DNA from: Lacicoccus halitifaciens
GTDB taxonomy: Bacteria > Bacillota > Bacilli > Staphylococcales > Salinicoccaceae
Direction: 5' to 3'
DNA: 64,000 nt
Assembly: GCF_040544485.1 (NCBI RefSeq)
Contig: NZ_JBDZDV010000005.1
Location: 163,207 to 227,206, forward strand
A program made the position numbers and the translations under genes. Positions 49,103 to 57,742 of the stretch are shown here, in pieces; within the stretch, counting starts at the first letter, position 1, and each line of letters opens with the position of its first letter. Under the pieces are notes generated by a model. The model was given only the letters and a program-made list of their open reading frames with translations, made no database searches and had not been told where the DNA came from.

Positions 49103-50302
49103 TCATTCATAGATGTGTGTATTGATTTCGTCGTTTTCATTTTTCGTGATCAAAGCGTACGTTTCGCTCTTGTCTGCAATGGAGACTTCCACGGCAGAGC
49201 CTGAGAAGTGGTCGCCGAGCAGATTCTGGACGTATTGTGCGAGCCCGATGATTTCACCGTGGCTGGTGTACTCGACCGGAATCTCGATCGCCAGCGTCTG
49301 AAGCGAGCCGTCGATGAACCTGCCGTAACCGACAGATGTGGTGAAGCTGTCGAAGTAGGCGCCCAGGTTGCGGTTGAAGACTTCGTAGTCATTGTTGATC
49401 TGTTCATTGAATTCGGCACCTTCGGATGAAGGGAAGAGGACATAGTCCTCATTCACTTCCGTGAAAGAGGAAAGCTCGTCCTCCCCGCCTTCAGCCACGG
49501 CATAGGAAACGAAGTTCCCCGGGGTGATGGCGGTGTCATCGGACTGAATGAATATCGCAAAGGTGATGGTCTGGTCGCTGTAGCGTTCATTCGCCCTCAG
49601 CCTGTCGAGTATTTCATTCGCCATCGCCTGGCCCTGTTCATGCACTTCATCTTCATCGAGGCTCCGGGAATAGGTCGTGCCGTACTCCTCGGTCTGGTAA
49701 TAATGTGTGCTGTTCATCGCAAGGCCGATCGTGATGCCGTCAAGGGTCATGTTCCCTTCCTCATCACGGAGCAGATAGTTCTGCTCGAGTATATGCGATA
49801 AGTACAGCGGTGCCTCCTCCGCAATCACTTCCGGGTCTTCCTCCCCTTCAGTTGACGGATTCAGCCCGAGGTTGCTGAAGGCGTTGCTCTCGGCGAGCTC
49901 TTCTTCAGACATTTCCTCGATTTCCTCACGTGTATACCGGCGGTTCAAAAAGCCCCTCACCATGTCTTCTGTGAATATCTGCCCTTCGCGGAAGACGTAC
50001 TCATCGGTCGGGAACACGTTCCTGCTGATGTCGAACAGGCCCTTTTCAAATGCTTCAATATTGTAGCTCGAGACCATGTTCGTGCTCGTCAGCCCCCTCG
50101 ACGGGGAAATCTCATAAGGGATGACGGTCTGGTAATAATCCAAGGCGCTGCTCTGGGTGACCGTCTCCTCACGATCGGCGGCCGGGCTCGTTGTGGAGAC
50201 GTTGTCCTCCTCCACCGGCGCCCCTTCCCCTTCCGGCACCGGTGCCGCATTGCAGCCGGCAAGCAGGATGACCATGAATAAAACTATCGATTTAAATTTC
50301 AT
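49103..50302 (-). CDS. camS: CamS-family sex-pheromone lipoprotein
   Basis: The 399-residue product is a lipoprotein (lipidated Cys17 in LLAGCN). The mature part has an acidic, Pro/Glu-rich linker and a CamS domain with 'YYQTVIPYEISPSRGLTSTN', 'YVFREGQIFTEDMVRGFLNRRYT' and 'GLNPSTEG'. In S. aureus the cleaved signal peptide of CamS gives staph-cAM373, a peptide that mimics an enterococcal pheromone; here the hydrophobic end would be VLFMVILLAG-like, different from the S. aureus one. The role of the lipoprotein itself is unknown. It follows ligA by 2 bases, so it is translated from the pcrB-pcrA-ligA transcript. Confidence 0.92.
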   Translation of the reverse strand: MKFKSIVLFMVILLAGCNAAPVPEGEGAPVEEDNVSTTSPAADREETVTQSSALDYYQTVIPYEISPSRGLTSTNMVSSYNIEAFEKGLFDISRNVFPTDEYVFREGQIFTEDMVRGFLNRRYTREEIEEMSEEELAESNAFSNLGLNPSTEGEEDPEVIAEEAPLYLSHILEQNYLLRDEEGNMTLDGITIGLAMNSTHYYQTEEYGTTYSRSLDEDEVHEQGQAMANEILDRLRANERYSDQTITFAIFIQSDDTAITPGNFVSYAVAEGGEDELSSFTEVNEDYVLFPSSEGAEFNEQINNDYEVFNRNLGAYFDSFTTSVGYGRFIDGSLQTLAIEIPVEYTSHGEIIGLAQYVQNLLGDHFSGSAVEVSIADKSETYALITKNENDEINTHIYE

Positions 50303-50304
50303 AA

Positions 50305-52275
50305 TTATTGCTCCATCTTTTCAATAAATTCATCCTCATCCCATATCGTGATATCCAATGACTGCGCTTTTTCAAGCTTGCTTCCGGCATCCTCGCCCGC
50401 CACGACGACATCCGTGTTCTTCGACACGCTGCCTGTCACTTTGCCGCCGGCATTCTCGACGAGCGCCTTGGCCTCATTGCGCGTGAGCCGGCTGAGTTTG
50501 CCGGTCAGGACGAATGTCATGCCTTCGAAAGTCGTGTGCTCCGGCACGGTGACTTCCTCCGTGAGGTTCACACCGTATTCCTTCAGTTTCCCGATCAGTC
50601 TTTGGAAATCCGGATTATGTGTATACGTCACAATGGATTTTGCGATTTTTTCCCCGATTTCCGGAATCTCGATGAAGTCCTCTTCTTCCTTCGCAAGTAT
50701 CGTATCGATGTCCTTGAATTCCTCCGCGATGAGGCGGGACGCTTTGGCACCGAGGAAACGGATGCCGAGGCCGAACAGCACTTTACTCAAGTCGTTGTCC
50801 TTGGATGCTTCGATTGCGTTCAGCAGGTTCGTGACCTTCTTATCCCCCATGCGTTCAAGTTCGATCAAATCATCATATTTCAGATTGTACAGGTCGCTGA
50901 CATCATGGATCAGGCCTGCATCATACAGCTGTTTGACGACTTTTTCGCCGAGGCCGTCGATGTTCATCGCACCCCTCGAGACGAAGTGGATGATGCCCTC
51001 GACAAGCTGTGCCGGACACGCCGGGTTGATGCAGCGGATGGCGACTTCCTCTTCGAGCTTCACGGTTTCATGGCCGCAGCTCGGGCAGTTCGTCGGTGCA
51101 CGGTAGACTTCCTGGTCCGTCCGCTCCTCCATGATGACGCGGACGACTTCCGGGATGATGTCCCCCGCCTTCCTGATGACGACTTTATCATTGATGCGGA
51201 TGTCCCGCTCCTCAATCAGTTCATGGTTGTGGAGCGAAGCCCTTGCGACGGTCGTGCCTGCGACTTTGACCGGTGTCAGTATCGCCGTCGGCGTGATCAC
51301 CCCCGTGCGTCCGACAGTGAGTTCGATATCCAGAATCTCCGTTACGACTTCTTCGGCCGGGAATTTATAAGCGACGGCCCATCGCGGGGATTTGACCGTA
51401 TAGCCGAGCTGTTCCTGCGTCTCAAGATCATTCACTTTGATGACGATGCCGTCGATGTCGTAATCGAGGTCCGCCCGGTGCGTCGTCCAGTATTCGATGT
51501 ACTCGATGACTTCATCGATGCTTCGGACGAGCCTGCGCTCTTTATTCGTCCTGAAACCGAGGTCATCCAATATATCGAGCGCCTCTCCTTGAGTCGTGGC
51601 CTCGATCTGGGCGAGGTCGTTGACGCTGTACAGGAAGATGGAGAGGTTGCGCTCGGCTGCAAGCTTCGAATCGAGCTGCCTGAGGGAGCCGGCTGCGGCG
51701 TTCCTCGGATTCTGGAACAGCGCTTCGCCGCGTGCCTCCTTCGCTTCGTTCAGGCGCTGGAAGGAGCGCTTCGGCATGTAGGCTTCACCGCGCGCCTCGA
51801 ATGACATCGGTTCTTTCAAAGTGAGCGGCACGGCCTTGATTGTGCGGAGATTCGATGTGATGTCTTCACCGATCGTCCCGTCGCCGCGCGTTGCACCCTG
51901 GACGAATACACCGTCCACATACTTGAGCGAGACGGCAAGGCCGTCGATCTTCAGCTCGCATACATATTCGACGTCACCGACACTGTCGCGCACCCGTTTA
52001 TCGAATGCACGCAGGTCTTCTTCGTTGAATGCATTGCCTAGGCTCAGCATCGGCGTGTCGTGCGCCACTTTTTCAAAGCGGTCGAGCACTTCGCCGCCCA
52101 CCCTCACCGTCGGCGAGGCGGCCGTCCTGAACTCGGGGTGCTGTTCTTCAAGCTCGATCAATTCATGGAGCAGTTTATCATATTCACTGTCCGGAATCGT
52201 CGGTGCGTCCAGTACATGATATTCATAATTGTAGCGGTTCAGCCGCTCCTGCAATGATTTTATCTTCTCTTCCAT
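50305..52275 (-). CDS. ligA: NAD-dependent DNA ligase
   Basis: The 656-residue product seals nicks in replication and repair. The adenylation lysine is Lys109 (K-I-D-G). Domain order is Ia (1-65), nucleotidyltransferase (66-315), OB fold with 'GRTGVITPTAILTPV', a four-Cys zinc finger at about 400-425 (CPSC ... CINPAC), helix-hairpin-helix repeats, and a C-terminal BRCT domain (about 578-656; 'FEGMTFVLTGKL', 'GGKVTGSVSKNTDVVVAG'). The ATG at 52275 follows AAGGAG that overlaps the pcrA stop, giving coupling. Confidence 0.97.
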   Translation of the reverse strand: MEEKIKSLQERLNRYNYEYHVLDAPTIPDSEYDKLLHELIELEEQHPEFRTAASPTVRVGGEVLDRFEKVAHDTPMLSLGNAFNEEDLRAFDKRVRDSVGDVEYVCELKIDGLAVSLKYVDGVFVQGATRGDGTIGEDITSNLRTIKAVPLTLKEPMSFEARGEAYMPKRSFQRLNEAKEARGEALFQNPRNAAAGSLRQLDSKLAAERNLSIFLYSVNDLAQIEATTQGEALDILDDLGFRTNKERRLVRSIDEVIEYIEYWTTHRADLDYDIDGIVIKVNDLETQEQLGYTVKSPRWAVAYKFPAEEVVTEILDIELTVGRTGVITPTAILTPVKVAGTTVARASLHNHELIEERDIRINDKVVIRKAGDIIPEVVRVIMEERTDQEVYRAPTNCPSCGHETVKLEEEVAIRCINPACPAQLVEGIIHFVSRGAMNIDGLGEKVVKQLYDAGLIHDVSDLYNLKYDDLIELERMGDKKVTNLLNAIEASKDNDLSKVLFGLGIRFLGAKASRLIAEEFKDIDTILAKEEEDFIEIPEIGEKIAKSIVTYTHNPDFQRLIGKLKEYGVNLTEEVTVPEHTTFEGMTFVLTGKLSRLTRNEAKALVENAGGKVTGSVSKNTDVVVAGEDAGSKLEKAQSLDITIWDEDEFIEKMEQ

Positions 52276-52282
52276 GAATCAT

Positions 52283-54460
52283 CTACTCCTTCTTTTCAAG
52301 CGGGGCGAAATTCGCAAGCAGGCGCTTCGGCCCTTCTTTTGTGAAAATGATGTCGAGCTCCTTCGAATCGCCCTCTCCCTTGATGTTGGAAATGATGCCG
52401 TCGCCGAACTTCTTATGGGCGACCTTGTCGCCGACCTTGAACGTCACACCGCTGTTGTCCGTAAGCACCGTGGGCGTCCTGCGGTGGGCGCGGCCGCTCT
52501 TTTGGAACGGACTTTTCGATTTCGACGAATCGATTTCCACGACTTCACCGTCGACCAGTTCGGCCGGGATTTCATTCAGGAACCGGCTCTGCACGTTGCT
52601 CTCCGTCTTGCCGTAGATCATGCGCGAATCCGCCCGGGAGAGGATCAGCTGGTCTTCAGCACGTGTCAGTGCAACGTACATCAGACGCCTTTCCTCCTCA
52701 AGCTCATCCTCGTCATACATCACCCGCTGCGACGGGAAGATGCCCTCTTCGAGTCCGACGACGAAGACCACCTTGAATTCGAGGCCCTTTGATGCATGCA
52801 TCGTCATCAGCGTGACACCGCTGTCCGCCTCCACACTGTCCTGGTCGGAGACGAGCGCCATATCGCTCAGGAAGTTGAATAAAAGATCATCGGAAATCTC
52901 GTTTTCGTTGTCGAACTCCCGCGTCACCGTCTTGAATTCCTCAAGGTTCTCGATACGGCTCCTCGACTCCAGGGTATCCTCTTTTTCAAGTGCATCGATA
53001 TAACCCGTATCTTCCAGCACTTCATCGACGAGCTCGGTGATCGACATGTACTTCGATTTCTCCTTTAAGTTCTGCAGCATCTCGTCGAGTTTCACGAGCG
53101 TCACCACCGCACTTTTCGGGATGCCCACGAAGTCCGCCTGCATGACCGCTTCGTACATGCTGATGCCGTTCATGCTGCCGTATGCCAGGAGCTTTTCGAC
53201 CGTCTTCTGGCCGATGCCCCGCTTCGGCGTGTTGATGATCCTCTCAAAGCTGATGTCATCATGCGGGTTCTGGATCACTTTAAGGTAGCTCATCAGATCC
53301 TTGATCTCCATGCGGCTGTAGAACTTCATGCCGCCGACCATCTTGTAGGGTATGCTCCCCTTGACGAAGGCGTCCTCGATTGCACGGGACTGCGAGTTCG
53401 CCCGGTAGAGCACCGCCATGTCACTGTAGGAATATTCCTTCGAGAGCTCCATCACCTGACGCAGCACTTCCTGGCCTTCCGCACGCTCGGAATCGGCAAG
53501 GATGGTCTTGATCTTTTTGCCGCCCTTCCGTTCCGTGCGCAGGTTCTTCGGCTTCCTTGAAGTGTTGTTGCCGATCACGGCATTCGCCGCATCAAGTATA
53601 GTTTCAGTCGAGCGGTAGTTCTGCTCGAGCAGGATCACCTTCGCATCCGGATAGTCATCTTCGAAGTTGAGTATGTTTTCAATGTTTGCACCGCGGAACT
53701 TATAGATTGACTGGTCCGAATCGCCGACGACGCAGATGTTGCGGTATTTGCCTGAAAGGAGGTTCACGAGCTCATACTGCGCATGGTTCGTATCCTGGTA
53801 TTCATCGACATGGATGTACTGGAAACGGTTCTGATAGTAGTCGAGCACAGCCGGCTCCTTTTTGAACAGTTCGATCGTCAGCATGATCAAATCGTCGAAA
53901 TCGAGCGAGCTGTTGCGGTACAGTATCTCCTGGTAGTCTTTGTAGATCTCGCTGTAGAGTCCGTCGGTGAAGCCCGCCGCTTCCGAAATCGCGGTCTTCC
54001 CATCGATCAGCTCGTTCTTCTTGTCCGATATGTAGGATAAGACCTTCCTCGGATGGTGCTGCTTCGTATCGATGTTCCGATTCTTCAGTATGCCTTTGAT
54101 GACCGAGTTCTGATCCGTCGGATCCAGGATCGAAAAGCTGTTCTCGTAGCCCAGGTAGTTGATGTCGCGCCGCAAAATACGCACGCACATCGAGTGGAAT
54201 GTCGAAATCCAGATGCGTTCCGCCTTTTCCGGATCCGGTATCAGTTTATGGACCCGCTCCTTCATCTCGCGGGCCGCTTTGTTCGTGAAGGTGATGGCGA
54301 GCACGTTGTACGGCGGCACGCCCTTCTCGGCGAGCAGGTATGCGATGCGGTGTGTAAGGACGCGGGTCTTTCCGCTCCCCGCACCGGCCATGATCAAAAG
54401 CGGCCCTTCCGTATGCTTGATCGCCTGTCTTTGTTCTTTATTCATCAAGGATAAATCCAT
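52283..54460 (-). CDS. pcrA: ATP-dependent DNA helicase PcrA
   Basis: The 725-residue product is an SF1A 3'-5' helicase needed for repair and plasmid replication. Visible motifs are I (GAGSGKT, Lys31), Ia (TFTNKAAREMKERV), II (DEYQDTN near 220), III (GDSDQSIYKFRGA), IV, V ('TMHASKGLEFKVVFVVGLEEG' near 560-580) and VI ('EEERRLMYVALTRAE'). The C-terminal Tudor-like segment 'VGDKVAHKKFGDGII' (about 676-690) binds RNA polymerase in relatives. GGGG lies before the ATG at 54460. It is between pcrB and ligA as in all staphylococci. Confidence 0.97.
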   Translation of the reverse strand: MDLSLMNKEQRQAIKHTEGPLLIMAGAGSGKTRVLTHRIAYLLAEKGVPPYNVLAITFTNKAAREMKERVHKLIPDPEKAERIWISTFHSMCVRILRRDINYLGYENSFSILDPTDQNSVIKGILKNRNIDTKQHHPRKVLSYISDKKNELIDGKTAISEAAGFTDGLYSEIYKDYQEILYRNSSLDFDDLIMLTIELFKKEPAVLDYYQNRFQYIHVDEYQDTNHAQYELVNLLSGKYRNICVVGDSDQSIYKFRGANIENILNFEDDYPDAKVILLEQNYRSTETILDAANAVIGNNTSRKPKNLRTERKGGKKIKTILADSERAEGQEVLRQVMELSKEYSYSDMAVLYRANSQSRAIEDAFVKGSIPYKMVGGMKFYSRMEIKDLMSYLKVIQNPHDDISFERIINTPKRGIGQKTVEKLLAYGSMNGISMYEAVMQADFVGIPKSAVVTLVKLDEMLQNLKEKSKYMSITELVDEVLEDTGYIDALEKEDTLESRSRIENLEEFKTVTREFDNENEISDDLLFNFLSDMALVSDQDSVEADSGVTLMTMHASKGLEFKVVFVVGLEEGIFPSQRVMYDEDELEEERRLMYVALTRAEDQLILSRADSRMIYGKTESNVQSRFLNEIPAELVDGEVVEIDSSKSKSPFQKSGRAHRRTPTVLTDNSGVTFKVGDKVAHKKFGDGIISNIKGEGDSKELDIIFTKEGPKRLLANFAPLEKKE

Positions 54461-54475
54461 TTTAAAAACCCCAAT

Positions 54476-55144
54476 TTAATTAATGATTGTACGCAGTGCT
54501 TTCTTCACGTCATCATGTATGACATTGCCGGCCACGATCGTGTCTGCAAACTGTGCCATCTCGAGGGCCTGTTCCTTCGAGGTGATGCCCCCGCCGTAGA
54601 TGACGTGCGTGTTTTCGGCATGCCGCTTGACGGTCTCCATCACTTCCGGATCGCCGTACATGCCGCTGTATTCGATGTATAGATATTCCGTCTTGTAGAG
54701 CTTGTCGATCATATCGACATAATGCGGCAGCATCTCCATCGTCACCGGCTCCGCCTCCGCCTTTTTGAAGGCCTTGCAGTCCTCGTTCATGATGAGATAC
54801 GGCAGAAGCGACATCTCGCTGTAGTCGATCAGATGGCTGTACTCTTCAAGCGCTTCAAGCATCAGACCGTGCTGCCATTTGATGTCCGTCGTATTGAAGA
54901 CGGCCGGGATGAAATAATGGTCGAACCCGGGCATGACCGCATCCTTATCCGTCACTTCCAGCGCGACCGGCTTGGAGAAGCGCCTCACCCTGGATAACGC
55001 ATTCAGGACGTTGTCCTCGGTGACGTTGTCCGTGCCGCCGACCAGGATCATGTCCGTCTTGGATTCGGCGATCATTTCAAGAGCCTCATCCGTAATTTCC
55101 CTGGCAGGATCGAGTTTGAATATGTGTCTGGCATTCTTCAACAT
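54476..55144 (-). CDS. pcrB: Heptaprenylglyceryl phosphate synthase
   Basis: The 222-residue product joins a heptaprenyl chain to glycerol 1-phosphate in a (beta/alpha)8 barrel. Family motifs are 'DMILVGGTDNVTEDNV' near 32-47, 'LYIEYSGMYGDPEVM' near 159-173 and 'VIYGGGITSKEQALEMAQFAD' near 182-202, which bind the phosphate of G1P. The ATG at 55144 is chosen because GGGAG lies 8 bases upstream; TTG 55159 adds five residues. It is upstream of pcrA by 15 bases. The function of the ether lipid made is unclear in staphylococci. Confidence 0.94.
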   Translation of the reverse strand: MLKNARHIFKLDPAREITDEALEMIAESKTDMILVGGTDNVTEDNVLNALSRVRRFSKPVALEVTDKDAVMPGFDHYFIPAVFNTTDIKWQHGLMLEALEEYSHLIDYSEMSLLPYLIMNEDCKAFKKAEAEPVTMEMLPHYVDMIDKLYKTEYLYIEYSGMYGDPEVMETVKRHAENTHVIYGGGITSKEQALEMAQFADTIVAGNVIHDDVKKALRTIIN

Positions 55145-55273
55145 TTTAAAAACTCCCAATAAATTTCATAAAAATATTATATCATTTTCAGAGGCATCTT
55201 TTTAATGATTATGTGTGAAATGAACGTTTTATGTAAAAACGCCATGATAAGCCGGGCTCATCATGACGGTCTG

Positions 55274-55954
55274 TTAATCTATACCGAGGTATTCCTCGAG
55301 GACGAGGTCCTCTTCATATATTTCAGTGGCAGCTTCCTCGCCGACATACCGGATATGCCACGGTTCATAACCGAGACCCGTGATGTTTTCCTTGCCTTCC
55401 TGGTAGCGCACGATGAAGCCGTACTCATGCGCAACATCCTTCATCCAGTCATAATCCGGCGTATCACCGAAATCCACCGCCGCGTTCGATGCGCTCTCGA
55501 CAGAGCCGATATCGACCGCAAGTCCCGACTGGTGCTCGGAGTGTCCCGGCGGCAGGGCGATCTGGTCCGCCTCCTCCTCACCGAGACGTCCGGCGAGGTC
55601 GGCATAGACCGCTTCCTGATCCTGATAGGAACGGAAGCCGCTCACGATGGTGAGGTTGTAGCCTTCCGCCGCGGCATCCTGTATCAGCCGGGTATACGCA
55701 TCGATGACTTCAGGTTCAAGCCCCGGATTGTAGTCCGGCGGGAGGCTGTATTCGCGGTTGACGATCAGGATGTCGTTGATGTATGTGACACCGTCGACCT
55801 CACTGAAGACCGGCACGGCATATTCGATCACATCGTATGTTTCAACGGTCTTCTCAAAATCCGAGAACGGCTCGTTTGACGGTTCGGGACCCCCGCAGCC
55901 TGCGAGGATTGCGAGCAGCGTAATGATTAAAAATGTACGAGTTGTAAATCTCAC
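55274..55954 (-). CDS. D-Ala-D-Ala carboxypeptidase-type lipoprotein, peptidase M15B (VanY/YodJ)
   Basis: The 226-residue product is a lipoprotein (Cys20 of LLAILAGC) with a VanY-type zinc domain: 'TIVSGFRSYQDQEAVYADLA' near 98-117, the metal motif S-E-H-Q-S-G-L-A-V-D near 138-147 (His and Asp ligands) and 'GYEPWHIRYVGEEAATEIYE' with the W-H near 188. It trims pentapeptide stems of peptidoglycan. The start is GTG 55954, placed 5-6 bases after AGAGGT; GTG 55960 is too close. It lies 19 bases after purB in the same direction. In S. aureus this slot is not occupied by such a gene as far as I recall, so it may be lineage-specific. Confidence 0.85.
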   Translation of the reverse strand: MRFTTRTFLIITLLAILAGCGGPEPSNEPFSDFEKTVETYDVIEYAVPVFSEVDGVTYINDILIVNREYSLPPDYNPGLEPEVIDAYTRLIQDAAAEGYNLTIVSGFRSYQDQEAVYADLAGRLGEEEADQIALPPGHSEHQSGLAVDIGSVESASNAAVDFGDTPDYDWMKDVAHEYGFIVRYQEGKENITGLGYEPWHIRYVGEEAATEIYEEDLVLEEYLGID

Positions 55955-55973
55955 ATCCACACCTCTTTTTATT

Positions 55974-57269
55974 TTACTCTAGGCCTGCACGTCTGAAGAT
56001 GACATCGACCCGCTGCAGGTGATGGTTTTCATCGAATAAACCCTCGATCTCGTCATGACTCAGCACATCCGTGATCCGTTTGTCCGAGAGTATCAATTCC
56101 TTGAACGGCTGACGCGTCTCCCACGATTCCATCGCCTTCGGCTGTACGAGGTCGTACGCCGCCTCACGGGCGAGGCCCTTGTCGATCAGCGTCAGCATGA
56201 CGCGCTGGGAGTAGACGAGGCCGAACGTCTTATCGATGTTTGCCTTCATGTTGTCTTCGAACACCGTAAGGTTTTTGATGAGGTTCGTGAAGCGGTTCAG
56301 GATGTAATTGAGCGCGATAGTCACATCCGGCAGCATGACGCGTTCAGCGGATGAATGGGAGATATCCCGTTCATGCCAGAGCGGTACGTTTTCGTAAGCC
56401 GTCGATACATAGCCGCGGATGACACGCGCAAGCCCCGTGACATTCTCGCTGCCGATCGGATTCCTCTTGTGCGGCATCGCGCTGGAACCTTTCTGGCCTT
56501 TGCCGAAAGCCTCTTCGACTTCCCTCGTCTCGGTCTTCTGAAGGCCGCGTATCTCGACTGCGAACTTCTCGATCGAAGTCGCAATCAGTGCAAGCACGCT
56601 GATGTAATGGGCATGGCGGTCACGCTGAAGCGTCTGTGTGGAGACTTCGGCATAGCCCAGGCCGAGGTTTTCACATACATATTCCTCCACTTCAGGCGGG
56701 ATGTTTGCGAACGTGCCGACCGCACCGCTCATCTTGCCCACTTCGATCTCTTCGCGCACCGCCCTGAAGCGCTTCAGGTTACGCTTCATTTCCATATACC
56801 AGAGGGCGAGCTTGATGCCGAATGTCGTCGGCTCGGCATGCACACCGTGCGTCCGCCCCATCATCAGAGTTGTCTTATGCTCTTTGGCACGCTCCCCGAG
56901 CACTTCGATGAAGCGTTCGAGGTCAGCCTCGATGATCTCGTTCGCCTGCTTGATCATATAGCTCTGCGCCGTGTCCACGACATCCGTCGACGTGAGGCCG
57001 TAATGCACCCACTTCTTTTCCTCACCGAGCGTCTCCGACACCTGTCTTGTGAACGCCACGACATCATGCCGCGTCTCCACTTCTATTTCAAGGATCCGGT
57101 CCACATCAATCTTTGCATTCGGCCTTATATTCTTCACTTCATCCTTCGGGATGATGCCAAGCTCCGCCCATGCCTCAGCCGCCAGTATCTCGACCTCCAG
57201 CCAGGCTTTGTATTTGTTCTCATCCGTCCAGATGGCACCCATTTCATCTCTCGTATAACGTGAAATCAT
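55974..57269 (-). CDS. purB: Adenylosuccinate lyase
   Basis: The 431-residue product cleaves SAICAR and adenylosuccinate in purine synthesis. The fumarase/aspartase superfamily signature 'GSSAMPHKRNPIGSENV' (about residues 262-278) carries the catalytic Ser on a flexible loop, and 'LMMGRTHGVHAEPTTFG' (about 136-152) carries the catalytic His. AGGAG lies 9 bases before the ATG at 57269. Its promoter region holds two Fur-box-like repeats around the -10 (57285-57321). It stands apart from the main pur operon, as in staphylococci. Confidence 0.96.
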   Translation of the reverse strand: MISRYTRDEMGAIWTDENKYKAWLEVEILAAEAWAELGIIPKDEVKNIRPNAKIDVDRILEIEVETRHDVVAFTRQVSETLGEEKKWVHYGLTSTDVVDTAQSYMIKQANEIIEADLERFIEVLGERAKEHKTTLMMGRTHGVHAEPTTFGIKLALWYMEMKRNLKRFRAVREEIEVGKMSGAVGTFANIPPEVEEYVCENLGLGYAEVSTQTLQRDRHAHYISVLALIATSIEKFAVEIRGLQKTETREVEEAFGKGQKGSSAMPHKRNPIGSENVTGLARVIRGYVSTAYENVPLWHERDISHSSAERVMLPDVTIALNYILNRFTNLIKNLTVFEDNMKANIDKTFGLVYSQRVMLTLIDKGLAREAAYDLVQPKAMESWETRQPFKELILSDKRITDVLSHDEIEGLFDENHHLQRVDVIFRRAGLE

Positions 57270-57284
57270 AACTGCTCGCTCCTT

Positions 57285-57321
57285 TAATCATTATCTCTGC
57301 CATTATAACAGATAATGATTA
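57285..57321 (-). promoter_or_regulatory. purB promoter flanked by inverted Fur-box-like repeats
   Basis: TAATCATTATCT (57285-57296) and AGATAATGATTA (57310-57321) are perfect 12-base inverted copies. Between them on the minus strand is TG-T-TATAAT, the extended -10 (hexamer 57302-57307). Each copy also reads as a 7-1-7 element like the Fur/PerR box (ATAATCATTATC). Confidence 0.6.
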
Positions 57322-57356
57322 TTTTCCGTATGGTCGTGAGGCGATTTCGTCAGTGT

Positions 57357-57497
57357 CTGCTCATTCAGGCCTGATTTTCGTGATGAGTAAGCAGTTTTTA
57401 TTCCTGCCTGCTCATTCAGAAGCAATTTCCATACCGAGTAAGCAGATTTCCTCCCTGCCTGCTCATTCAGCGGCATTTTCCGCAACGAATAAGCAGG
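57357..57497. repeat. Array F: three tandem 51-bp palindromic units
   Basis: Units start at 57357, 57408 and 57459. Each holds CTGCTCATTCAG, about 17 bases and a GAGTAAGCAG-type right arm that pairs with most of it, then an ATTTCCTCCCTGC-like linker. It lies between the purB promoter and the stop of the NETI gene, both minus strand. Confidence 0.85.
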
Positions 57498-57550
57498 CCC
57501 TCCTTCATATAAAATAAAAGAAGCCGGGACAGCGTCCCGACCTCTTCCTG

Positions 57551-57742
57551 TTATTCCATTCTCCTGCCCTCGAACTGTATCTCCTGATGGCTGACGACGG
57601 GTCTGCCGCCTTCTTCCCTGAACACCGGCACCTCGAACCGTCTGACCGGGGTGTAGCCCTCTTCTTTCATACGTGCGAGGCAGTCCTGGATGGTTTCATT
57701 CTTTTCGACTTTGAACTTCTTCTTTTTTTGCGGTTTCGCCAT
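57551..57742 (-). CDS. yebG: NETI-motif protein (YebG-like)
   Basis: The 63-residue product begins with a Lys-rich stretch and has 'KVEKNETIQDCLARMKEEGY', the NETI motif that defines the B. subtilis YebG family, then 'RRFEVPVFRE'. Function is unknown. It starts inside the end of the DUF2179 gene (47-base overlap in another frame), so translation is coupled; GAGG just before its ATG is a weak site. In B. subtilis yebE-yebG also lie just upstream of the purine genes, and here they lie upstream of purB. Confidence 0.8.
   Translation of the reverse strand: MAKPQKKKKFKVEKNETIQDCLARMKEEGYTPVRRFEVPVFREEGGRPVVSHQEIQFEGRRME

Noticed and set aside
50536..51804. 422-residue open frame antisense to ligA
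   Set aside because: The opposite strand carries an unmistakable ligA with all motifs; the antisense frame is a codon-bias shadow with no ribosome site or family resemblance.
56355..57263. 302-residue antisense frame opposite purB
   Set aside because: Shadow of purB; no start signal.
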